A stretch of 64,000 nt of DNA, taken from assembly GCA_026686845.1 (NCBI GenBank), contig JAIVEN010000003.1, positions 1,428,501-1,492,500 of the forward strand. Direction: 5' to 3'. Numbering within the stretch: the stretch's first letter is position 1; the number at the start of each line of letters is the position of its first letter. Source of the DNA: Adenanthera pavonina. Its lineage: Eukaryota > Streptophyta > Magnoliopsida > Fabales > Fabaceae. The position numbers and the translations under genes are program-made. Shown here piece after piece: positions 48,126-58,827 of this stretch. Under the pieces are notes generated by a model, which worked only from the letters and a program-made list of their open reading frames with translations, was not told the DNA's origin and did no database searches.

Positions 48126-49328
48126 GTGCAGGATCCTCGGACGGGACAGATTGTTGGAACGGGGCGTAAAGTTGGACGTATGTTCGAGCTGAATTCCTTG
48201 CATATTCCTCCTTCAAAATCAACTCGATTATGTGCTGCTTCCCCTGCCTCTTCTTTTGAGTTGTGGCATTATCGTCTTGGTAACTGCTCCATCAATAAAT
48301 TGTCATCTTTAATTTCAAATGGACTTTTAGGCAATGTTATTGAAAAATCTTTAGAATGTGTTTCTTGTCAGACTGCAAAACAACCAGCATTGTCTTTTAA
48401 TAAAAGTACTTCTGTTTCTGAGTCTCCTTTTGATTTAATCCACTCTGATATTTGGGGCCATGCTCCTACTTCCTCCATGGGAGGATCAAGTTATTTTGTG
48501 ATATTTATTGATGATTATTCACGTTTTACCTGGATATATGTGATGAAAGCTCGTTCTGAATTGTCTGTGATTTATATTAAGTTTGCAAATATGATTCGCA
48601 CTTAGTTTTCCAGAAATATCAAGGTTTTTAGGCATGATAATGCTATGGAATATCGTGACTCCCAACTCCTTAGTTTCCTTGATGCACAGGGTACTCTCTC
48701 ACAATACTCTTGTCCTTATACCTCCCAACAAAATGGTAGAGCTGAGCGAAAACACCGTCACATTCTTGACATTGTTTGTGCTCTTCTTATCTCATCATCT
48801 TGTCCTGAGCGTTTTTGGGGAGAAGCAGCTCTTACAGCTATTTATGTTATCAATCGTATTCCTTCCTCTATACTTGATAATATCTCTCCTTTTGAACGTC
48901 TCTATGGTACACCCCCTGATTATACTATGTTTAAAGTTTTTGGTTGCACTTGTTTTGTTCTTCTCCCTTCCCATGAGTTCACAAAACTCCAGGCCCAAGC
49001 ACGAGTTTGTTGTTTCTTAGGTTATGATTCTGAGTATAAAGGGTATTGTTGTTGGGATCCCCTATCTCATCGCATTCGCATTTATCGCCATGTTGTGTTT
49101 TGGGAACATGTCATATTTTCTAGTCTATCCCAATTTTCATCCATTCCATCGACCTCATCTCCTCTTTTTATCAACCCTTCTGCTGATCTTTTTCCAAGTG
49201 ACACAGGTACTGAAATTTTAGATCAGGTTCCCATTACGTCTGATGATTCACCCCTCACCAAGGATCCTGCCCCTCTTGAAGAACACCCGACATGCCTTCA
49301 TCTTCCACCACTCGTTCTACAAGAGTAA
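48126..49328 (+). pseudogene. Copia integrase region
   Basis: Zinc-binding H..H-C..C part (LWHYRLGNCS ... CVSCQTAKQ), then the catalytic core: HSDIWG, a D-containing FRHDNAMEYRD block and the conserved QQNGRAERKHRHI with Glu. The GKPW-like tail is FKVFGCTCFVLLP. One in-frame TAG at 48603-48605 splits it. Confidence 0.87.
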
Positions 49329-50870
49329 GACATCTTCCTTCTTATCTTCATGATTATCATTGCTTTTCTACCATACTCTCTTTGCATGAACCTCAGTCCT
49401 TTAAAGAAGCCTCTAGTGACCCTCGTTGGCAGCAAGCAATGCAAGATGAATTACAGCTCTAGAGAAAATGCACACTTGGGATTTAGTTGACCTTCCACCA
49501 GATAAAACTCTCGTGGGGAGCAGATGGATCTACAAAATAAAAAATCATTCTGATGGGTCTGTAGAGCGATACAAGGCTCGCTTAGTGGCACAAGGCTTTA
49601 CTCAAGAGTATGGCATAGATTATGAGGAGACATTTGCTCCAGTTGCTCATATTACATCAGTCAAAAGTCTACTTGCCATTGCTGCTGCAAAGCAATGGGC
49701 TCTCCATCAAATGGATGTCAAAAATGCTTTTTTGAATGGTGACTTAGAGGAAGAGGTATACATGAAACCTCCACCTGGCTATCTTTACTCAGGAAACAAA
49801 GTCTGTTATTTTCGTCAAGCTCTCTATGGTCTTAAACAGGTTCCACATGCTTGGTTTGCCAAATTTAGTTCTACAATCAATCAACTTGGATTCTCATGTA
49901 GCCCCTACGACACTGCACTCTTTATTCGTAGAACTGATCAAGGGATTGTTCTATTACTTTTATATGTTAATGATATGATCATTACTGGTGATGACTCCAC
50001 AGGTATTCAGGAACTCCAAAATTTTCTCGGGCAACACTTCGAAATGAAGAACCTTGGGCACTTAAGTTACTTTCTTGGGTTAGAAGTATTGACACTGACT
50101 GATGGTATTTCTCTTTCTCAAGTTAAGTACGCCTCTGAGTTGATTTCCAAAGCTCAAATTCTTGATGATCAAACTGAGAAAACTCCTATTGAGCCCAATG
50201 ATAGGTTTACACCTATTGATGGCACTCCACTGGATAATTCTACTCTATACCGTGAGTTGGTTGGAAGTCTCATATATCTCACCGTAACTCGTCCTGATAT
50301 AGCTTATGCTGTTCATATTGTTAGTCAATTTATGTCAGCACCACGTACTACTCATTATGCAGTGGTTCTTCACATTCTTCGATATATTAATGGCACTCTA
50401 TCCCATGGTCTACATTTCTCCACCACCTCACATCTTACCTTACAGATTATTCTGATGCTAATTGGGGTGGTGATCATACTGATCGTCGCTCTACCACAGG
50501 ATTTTTCATATTTCTCGGTACCTCTCTTATTTCATGGCGGAGTAAGAAGCAAACCTTGGCTTCTCGATCTAGCACTGAATCTGAATATCGAGCACTAGCA
50601 GACACTACCTCTGAAATACTCTGGCTTAGATGGTTACTTGAAGACATGGGCATTTGCCAAACCTCTCCCACTACTCTTTATTATGATAATCAGAGTGTTA
50701 TGCAGATTGCTCACAATGATGTCTTTCATGAGAGGACTAAGCATATTGAAATTGATTGTCACTTCACTAGGCAGCATGTTACCCGAGGCATTCTAAACCT
50801 TCTTTTTATCCGGACTGCTGATCAACCAGTTGACTTGTTCACCAAGTCCCATAATCTAGGCCGCTTTTAA
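49329..50870 (+). pseudogene. Copia reverse transcriptase and RNase H region
   Basis: RT starts with WDLVDLPPDKTLVGSRWIYK and has VKNAFLNGDLEEEVYMKPPPGY. The catalytic box reads YVND instead of YVDD (near 49965), so one metal-binding Asp is lost. RNase H has SRSSTESEYRALADTTSEI and ends with the tail FIRTADQPVDLFTKS. Frame changes lie near 49310-49460 and near 50450. Confidence 0.88.
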
Positions 50871-50913
50871 CTTTTAGTGAACAAACTCAAAATGGCTGTC
50901 ATTCCCCCACCTT

Positions 50914-50929
50914 GAGTTTGAGGGGGGGA
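50914..50929 (+). promoter_or_regulatory. Copia polypurine tract
   Basis: GAGTTTGAGGGGGGGA directly before the 3' LTR. Confidence 0.75.
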
Positions 50930-51189
50930 TGTTAATTATAATTGATATGATTTGTTAATTATAATTGATATGATTTGATTTGATTTGATTGTAATTATTT
51001 TAGATTTCCCTTTTTCCCTCTTCAGTTTCCTTTTCTTTAGGGATTCAGATTGATATTCTTTAATTGTAATTATTCCCCCGATCTCTCTTTCCCATGTATA
51101 TATTGCTCTCTGTATAGTGAAGATAATCAAGCAAGTTCTTACAATTGCTTTTGAGTTTCTCCTTCTTTCTCTTTCTTCTGAATCTGACA
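50930..51189 (+). repeat. Copia 3' LTR (260 bp)
   Basis: Same ends as the left LTR; lacks the 39-bp doubling. Confidence 0.9.
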
Positions 51190-51738
51190 TCGGATAGGCC
51201 AGAAAGAGTGGACTTTCTTTTGGCTTAAAAGCTCCAATGAACTGATCTTTCGGAGTTGTCTCCAGTAATCGCCGTAAGGTGAAAAGGCTATGTTGGTGGA
51301 GCCATAAGATACAATATATGCGGCTAAAACACGAGGCCTCGAAGCGAAGGTGATGTCATGCATTTTCATAATCTCTTTGGCATATTGTGGAGATGAAACG
51401 ACAATAAGAGAGACTTGTCCTAGTTGAAGATGCATTATAGGTCCATATTTTCTAGATAGGTCTCTCAGTTTTCTATGGGGAAGGGAACCTCTGAGATGGA
51501 GAATGTTGCCGACAATAGGAAGCTTTGATGGCCCAGGAGGTAGAGGTAGCTTTGAAGTTAAGGTTGTATCAGATTTCTTGGTCCTCCCTTTTTTCAGTAA
51601 TAGAAGAATAGAGAGGAGGAAGAAGGAGATGATGAATAAGGAGATGAAGGTTTGAGCAGCCGTGGAGAAGATAAATTGAGGTGGGGATGGTGGTGTAGAT
51701 CCTGTTTTGGATAAAGTCATGAATACATGAAAACACAT

Positions 51739-54187
51739 TGGGTGCCGTGCTCATCATTAATAATGTACCATCCAAATTTAATTTAATTTAATTATTATAT
51801 TTTTATTTCATTAAATCAGAATTTAAAATAAAAATAATTTTTTAATTATTTATCATTTTAAAAAATAATGTTATCATTTTAAAAATTAAAATAAAAATTT
51901 TAAATTTGGACCGTCCAAATATGAAGATAATTTTATAACTATCATTTTTTTAAAAAAATGTTATCATTAAAAAAATTAAAATAAAAAATTTGAAATTTAA
52001 ACCATTTAAATTAAAATTGATTGGTTGAAATTTGATTAAAATGATGAAAATTGGGTGCTCCGAAAGACAGATTCTAAGTATATGGGGCATTAAAATCTTG
52101 ATGTGATAGGGGGACGAATTTTCAAGAGCCGAGCACGATTGATTATTGATGAGAGTCGCTGATAAGGTGAGTGAGAGGCTTATTAGCCACATGCGATGCA
52201 AGTAAAGTATACATCGGAGACAGAAAAAACTAGTTGGCAATAAAATGAAGGGTCATACACATTCAAAATTATCACGGTCACGGGCTTGGGTAAAAAACTC
52301 TTTTTTTTTTTTCGGATTCAATGGGAAAACTACATTTTACTCTTTAAGTATAATCAAATTACAATATTGGCACGTAAACTTTAAATGGATCAAACACCTC
52401 GAATTATCATAAAATAAAATTTTTAGTCCGTTTCTTTGTTTTGTGCCAGCAAATAAAATTGTTAGTCATATGTCATACCTAACGCTTTATAGAGATATGA
52501 ACCAAAAAGCGCTTCCTAGACATATTACAAACAGAAATTGACTTAATTTTAGACCTTCAATAATTGATTTATGCTATCTGTTTTCAGGAAAGCAAGAAAG
52601 AGTCTTTTGTTTTTTTTAAATGACATAATAACCTTAGTGATCTCTTCATTTCATGCAATGGTGGCTTGTCTATGTGTTTTATAAAATATAAATTTGCAAC
52701 ACTTAAAACCTATTTCCAAAAAAAAAAAAGGAAAAGGAACGAACGAGTTTTAATCATTAATTGTTTCTCATTTTATTTTATGCAACCATTTAATATATAG
52801 TATGACTTATATAAAATTAAGTTTTGTAACAAATTAATAAAGACTGTTGTGAAATTAAGTTCAAATGAGAAAGGAATAGTCTTAATTGCTGCATATCCTT
52901 TCTAATCATGTCACTCTGTGAAGGTGAAAGGGCGCCCAACTTTACAATATATCATGAAAATGATGGAGTAAATTAACAAATTAAAACAACTCCTATATAT
53001 ATATATATATATATTCTTGTACTCCAACACGAGAGGACATATTGATACAAAGGTTTCTCTATGAATGGTTGTGTTTGATACAAATTAAAAGAATGCGATC
53101 GATATACATAACTACGTACGGTAGGGGAGCTAATTAAAACAAGGACCAAAACCAAATGCATAATTTGTTACATATGGCATGTCAAAGTGAACATGTTGAA
53201 GATATTGCAAATCATAATTGTAGCCTTAATTATGTGGTGACCGTTGCTCATAGCTTGGAACTAATTTTATATATATGAGTCACGTTAATTACAGGACGTC
53301 AACGTAAGAGAACAGCCCAGAAAGCAAGTTAGAAGGAGGAGCATATATGTATGTATAAACTCTTGGCCTGTGTTTTTAAATTGAGCAAATAATCCACTGT
53401 ATACTAATCTCGTACAATATTCTACAAAGACTTGATCGATGATGTTGAAGAAGAATAAATTGACGTTATATTGAGCCTTAGCTAGTTATGCAGATATTCT
53501 TGTATCTTGCAGTTAGATGGATCCTAAGTTCTTGATGTAGATGGAGAGGATATTGGTCAAGAATTATCTATTTTATTAAATGTTTGATGCATTTTAATGA
53601 GGTGTATTATATATAGGCCTCTTGTGCGTGCCTAATACCTTTCATCTCTTTTGTCTTGATCGAATCCATTCATGCAATTATATTTTAAATTTAATAATAT
53701 TTTTAGTTATTTCTTCCAATAACAATTATGTGACGTTATATATACTTTTTGTTCATGTTGAACAATTACGATTGAAAAAAGAAATAGTTTCCAACATATA
53801 TTACAGTGACTAGTGCCTTGTTTGACAGTGTTTTCTATTTTATTGTTCTCAAAGCAGTTTTATAAAATTTTTTTCGAGAATAAGTTTTGGAGATAAAAAA
53901 ATCTGTTTGAATTATTATTATCAAAATCATAATTAGTAAGTGTTAAATAAGTTATTCAAAATTTATAACTTTACCATTAATGAATGGATATTTTTTACCT
54001 TTTTTTTTATTTTTCAGAACAAAAACTAGAAAACATCTTAAAAATATTCTGAGTTTTCTGTTATTCAGAACATTTTATAGAAAACAAGTTTATCAAACAA
54101 GTTTTTTTGTTTTTCTACTTTCAAAAACAAAAAAACTGTTTCTAAGATAGTTGTCAAACATATCCTAGTTTGCCAAATAATTAAACC
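51739..54187. other. Spacer between P450-4 and P450-5
   Basis: AT-rich; a (TA)n run at 52994-53014. An A/T-rich segment at about 51760-52050 shares GTGCTCATCA and GTCCAAAT-type motifs with 61080-61380, hinting at one repeat family. No gene seen. Confidence 0.45.
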
Positions 54188-56633
54188 TTAAATGATGGGT
54201 GCAGTGTTGTGAGAAATAGGAACTAGGAACAAATCATTCTTCCTTCTCACCATTGTACCAAAACACAGTCATATATATCCAGAGATTCATGATGAGTTGA
54301 ACCGGCAGGAACTTCCAAATCAAAGTAGTAGAGCAAGAGTGCAAGAGGAAGCCTAATATTAGCTACACCATAAGACATGCCTGGACATATCCTCTTTCCA
54401 CCACCAAAAGGGATGAACTCAAAATCAGACCCTTTGTAATCAATGGAGCAATTTAAGAACCTCTCAGGAAAGAACCTCTCTGGTTTACTCCAATATTTGG
54501 GATTTCTTCCAATTGCACATACATTCACAAAGATTGTAGTTCCTGTAGGTATTGTGAATCCATGGACCTCACAACTTTCCCTACACTCTCTTGGGAACAA
54601 AGCAGCAGGTGGATGCAATCTCAGAGTTTCTTTAATAACTGCTTTTAGATATTCAAGTTTAGCAAGAGCTATTTCATCGACGTGTCCTTTGCTTCCAAGA
54701 ACTTGTCTAACTTCTGCTTGTGCCCTTCTCAAGACTCTTGGGTTTCCTAGCAGTTATGAAATGGCCCATTCTACAGTTGTGGATGATGTCTCACTTCCAC
54801 CGGCAAACATGTCCTGCATGCATATAAAAAACATACAAATGCAAAGAAGAAAGCAGTATATGTATACAATATATATCACTATAGATAGTCTAAACGCGAG
54901 TTTAAGTCCACATTGATATATGCAATATTTTCATTTTAAATATAATTATGCATATATCATTATAAAAAATTTGACTTTTGACGGGGACAAAAATTATCAC
55001 TGAAAGATGAAATGTCATTGCTGAAAGTTTTCAGCGGCGACATTTTTATCATCACCATATCATTGGCATAAGTCTTGTCACCGAAAGTTTTGGTGAGGAC
55101 AAAAAAGTTGCCATCAAAAGTATTCATTTAGCGGCGAAAGTAGTCACGCGCAACCAAACTCAATGATTAGTTACAAGTAGAAGCACAAGCATACTAACCA
55201 AAATAGTAGCTTTGATGTTGTCCTTTGATAGTGGAAATTCAAGGGCACCATTATCTTTCAAATTCAAAAGAACAAAAAGAAGACAATCTCTATCACTTTC
55301 TTCACCAATCTTTCCAATTGCCGCTTGGATGATGCTTTCAAGAATCTTATCAATCCTCCGACGATAATCCTCCCATTTGTGCCTCATTCCACTGATCAAA
55401 TGAAGCCACTTTTGTGAAGGAAACAGATCAGTAATAGTGAAACATATGGGTTGCTTCATAGCTTCTTTAATCGCAGAGATGAATTTTTCTTGGTCCCTGC
55501 ATTTCTCACCAAAAGCTGCCCTCGCACTAACAGCATACATCATGGAGAAAATCTCGTCACTGAGGTTGATACAAGTACCAGCCTTTGCGGAAAGATTTCT
55601 GGTTCAGACAAAACAAATTCACATTGAGCTCTTAGAAAACAGGTCAATAATATATTTCATTGGTATCAATAAAAGAAAAAAGATGTGAACAAACCAACAG
55701 CAGATACTCTCAATCTTGTTGCCAATTATGATGAACAACTTCTCAAGGATCCGTTGTATGTTCTAATTAAGTGGACTAATAACACGAGAAAAAGCTAAGA
55801 GAATAATAAGTTTTTAGCTTGCTGGGCTGAGGCATACTATATAGTTCGCAAAATAATGCAACCAACGGTATGATAGGCTTGAAGTTGGAAGGATCAGCTA
55901 TTCTGCATGAGATATACAATCATATATACAAATCTGGACCATGTGAGCTAAACTTTATTAATTTAGACATTTGGGCCTCATGGTTCGTTAAAAGGTATTT
56001 GGGTCTTATCGTTTATAAGAAGTTATTTTGGTGAATTGTAAACCTTTATCACTTAACATATCAGTTAAAAAAAAAAAGAAAGAGATAAAAGCATAAACTT
56101 CACCATCTTCACCAAAATAAATATTATATTTCATTCCTCATTAGATTCAACGCTTCTTCTTCCCTGATGGAGTGGAAGGATCGAACCTTCTTAGCACTTA
56201 GAAGCTCCAACGCACAAATTTTTCTAAGTTGCTTTCAATAGCCTCCGTATGGAGAAGAGGAAACGTTGGTGAAGCCATAAGCTGCGACTTCAGCACCGAC
56301 GATGCGAGGCCTTTGAGCAAAGGTGGTTTCATGGGTTTTCAGAACCTCTCTGGCAACTTGTGCAGAAGAAACCACCATTGCAGACATCTCTCCCAGTTTC
56401 AGGTGCTTGAGAGGCCCATATTTGTCTGATAGTTGCCTGAGCCTATGGTGGGGAAGGCTGTTAATAAAGTTGTGTAAGTTTCCTATGATTGGAAGCTTCC
56501 ATGGCCCGGGGGAAAGCTTTGAGGTTTTTCTGAATCTGTCTATGGATGCTTTCAGGATGAGCGATGTGAAGATGATGAGACTGAGGAGGAAGAAGAAGGG
56601 CGATGATAGGATGAGATCCTCCACGGGAGACAC
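54188..56633 (-). pseudogene. P450-5: CYP71D-like pseudogene, sister of P450-6
   Basis: Same three-exon plan as P450-6: 56137-56633, 55199-55598 and 54188-54813. Motifs are visible: anchor FFFLLSLIIFTSLILKAS, hinge LSPGPWKLP, I-helix AGGSETSSTT, K-helix ETLR, PERF and FGGGKRICPG. Disabling changes: TGA in place of the Trp codon after SPYGGY (near 56233), the intron-1 donor reads GA instead of GT (56136-56135), TAA in the I-helix segment after EWAIS (near 54755), a small loss in the Pro-rich loop after HPPAA, and a frame change near 54263 that ends the frame in VLVQW. Intron 2 contains GGCGAC-rich sequence. A TATATAAG box lies near 56714-56722. Several independent lesions make function unlikely. 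Confidence 0.9.
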
Positions 56634-56859
56634 GATTTGCAGGCCTAGCTAGGATCAGATGTTTATGATATGATGTCTATCTCAAGGGGAGTCTCTAGCT
56701 ATCTACTTGCGATCTTATATAGTTTTGAGAATAATTAAAAAGAGCAACTGAATAATTAATTAAAAGAGGAGAAGTACCTTAATTTATTGAGTTTTTTGTT
56801 TGCATGTGTATAAATCAGATGCCACCTTCACTTGGTTGGGTTGGAGGGGCGGGTGGGGA

Positions 56860-57215
56860 AGAGGAATATTCGTCCTTTTTTGTTTGTATGTTTTTTGTTT
56901 GACCTCTATATATGATCATGAGGCACCAAATAAGTTGGAGAGCCTTGTGAGGTCGAGTTTCAGTATACGATTTTCTACAGCAATAAATTGAATTTCACAT
57001 TTATTCATTTGAGCAGCCAGGGTTAAAGAAACAAGAAAACGCCTAGAAACTGATCATGTAACCTCATGTGATAGATACAAGATTGTAAGAAATATAAGAA
57101 CTAGGAACGAATCATTCTTTCTACTCATTGACGTTCCAAAACAGTACTCAGGAAGTTCCCAATCAACAGAGGAAGAGTGCAAGAGGAAGCACAATGCATA
57201 TTTGCTACACTTAAT
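56860..57215 (-). pseudogene. P450 3'-end relic
   Basis: 57058-57215 aligns with the end of P450-6 exon 3 and its stop region (58810-59000): ATCATTCTTTCT, CATTGACGTTCCAAAAC, GGAAGTTCCCAATCA and AGAGTGCAAGAGGAAGC. 56860-57057 aligns with P450-6 3' flank (GAGGAATATT, TTTGACCTCTAT, GAGCAGCCAGG). Upstream exons are missing, so it is the tail of a further array member deleted between P450-5 and P450-6. Confidence 0.75.
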
Positions 57216-57490
57216 TAATGAAGGGTAAAATGACCAAAAAATAATTTATATTTATTAAAATTCTTAAGTGATATAAATTAAGCATTATCTTTTAGTATAA
57301 AAAAAAAGATGTACATACAGCATTATCTACTAATATAAAAGCATTATGTTGCAGCTCCATTAGAGGACAAAAGCACTAATTAATATAAAAACATTATATT
57401 CCGGCTCCATTAGAGGACAAAAGCAAAAGCCACAAGGTCTTGATTGTTGCACATTTTTTGTTTGAGTTCGTATTCCATGCATATGCATCA

Positions 57491-57943
57491 TTCTCAATTA
57501 GAGTTATCAAATCGGGTTAGCCCACCTCGAGCCGGGCCTAAATTGGGCCGGGCCAAAAAGCCCGATTTAACAAACGGGCTTGACTTTTCAAACCCGAGCT
57601 GCAGGATCAGGTCTACAGGTCGGCCCGCGGGCTTTTTTTAATATTTTTAATATTTTTTTACAAAATTTTTTCATATAATTATATAAAATAATACAACTAA
57701 TTATCATTATAATTCAAAAAACAAACATAATATTTAAATTTTACAGTTTATATATTACTAATTAATAAAATGATATCTATTTTTTAATATTTTAAATAAT
57801 AAAAAAAATGGCTTTTTAGGTCGGGCTTAAAAAGCCCGGATTATATATTTGCTTCTAAAATTGAGACCCGAACCCACTTATTTTTTCGGGTTTTTCGGAT
57901 TAGTTCGTCAGGTTTGACCTCTCTTGACAGCTCTAATCTTAAT
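57491..57943. mobile_element. hAT-type MITE
   Basis: The element 57499-57935 has ends TAGAGTTATCAA and TTGACAGCTCTA (10 of 12 paired), typical of hAT MITEs, and is flanked by 8-mers TTCTCAAT and ATCTTAAT (6 of 8). Internal GGGCCGGGCC, GCCCG and CGGGCTT blocks recur near both ends. No transposase. Confidence 0.75.
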
Positions 57944-58827
57944 GTTACTATATATTTATTTGGCTGAAATTTGGGTTCCTCGATGCCATACTTTATCTCA
58001 AACCAACACCATTTGCTTTTGCCACCAACTGTCTGCTATAACAGCGCATTGTGGCCTTTCATTTCTGCTACGTCATTTGCCACACAAGCACCTACGTGGT
58101 GCTGACTCAGCTTTAATAAAAGCCACATCAGTAACACATTGATGGAGTTTTCCCATGTGGCACAATTAGGGATCTGATTGAAAACTTTACAAAACAATGG
58201 GGACTAACTTAGACAACAGAAAAAATTACAGGGAGTGATTTAAAAAATTTTAAATTATAGCAACCAAATTGAAAATTGGTGTAAAGTATACGAGGACTAA
58301 ATTATTCATTTTCCCTTGTTTATATTTATTAATTTCATACCAACCACGTCTCCTGCCAATCATCGCATGTCATTAATTTTAAACTAGCCAAATGTACTTT
58401 GCAGCACTGATTTAATCCATGGCCAAGAAGCTTCCACATGTTTCCATGCATTCAATGACAATCCAGACTCCCTTGACCTCTATTGTTTTAGTATATTTTT
58501 CTTTCGTATTAGCGCGTGTGGAGATATTGGATCTGAAGCAAATAAAGTATTGAAACATCAAATGATAAAGAGACTCAAACTTTTTTCCGAAAGAAAAATA
58601 AAGAGACAAAAATCAATTGCCAGCTTCACTTAGGCGATACGCAGAGAGAGAGAGAGAGAGAGGAATATTGGTCCGTTTATTGTTTGACCTCTATCATGAG
58701 GCACCAAAATAAGCTTTTCTCCAGCAATAAGGTTAAGCACACCTTTATACAATCACTTGAGCAGCCAGGATTAAAGAAAAAACTAAAACGCTTAAAAACT
58801 CAAAGTAACTGAGTTTATCACATAACC
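57944..58827. other. Spacer and P450-6 3' flank
   Basis: Contains a (GA)n run at about 58642-58662. No gene seen. Confidence 0.45.

Larger units (their letters stand above)
46109..51194 (+). mobile_element. Ty1/copia retrotransposon inserted in P450-4 exon 1
   Basis: The element proper is 46114-51189 (5,076 bp), plus strand, antisense to its host gene. LTRs 46114-46412 and 50930-51189 begin TGTTAATTATAATTGATATG and end TCTGACA. Flanking 5-mers TTGGA and TCGGA differ at one position, a CpG in one copy. The order gag, protease, integrase, RT, RNase H is the copia order. Many in-frame stops and at least three frame changes show that it is dead. Confidence 0.93.
41725..51738 (-). pseudogene. P450-4: CYP71D-like pseudogene split by a copia element
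   Basis: Exon 1 lies in two parts: 51190-51738 (anchor FISLFIISFFLLSILLLLKK, hinge LPLPPGPSKLP, WRQLRKISSLELLS ... FWPIR) and 45665-46113 (VSNLL ... DNIKAVIL, intact GT donor at 45664). A Ty1/copia element sits between them. Exon 2 (41725-42334) has the I-helix SAGSDTS, K-helix ETLR and haem loop FGGGRRMCPG, but a deletion with a frame change after MSYGL (near 41880) moves the tail DMTEHFGLTVRRKHDLF into another frame. The start is 51738 or 51720. The intron (42335-45664) carries two MITEs. Joining these parts as one gene is inferred from order, strand and intron phase. It is more diverged from the other loci and keeps the I-helix acid that P450-2/-3 lack. Confidence 0.85.

Noticed and set aside
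54960..55140. GGCGAC-rich segment in P450-5 intron, CACTA-like
   Set aside because: Motifs such as AGCGGCGACATTTTT recall CACTA or Mutator internal repeats, but no termini are visible.
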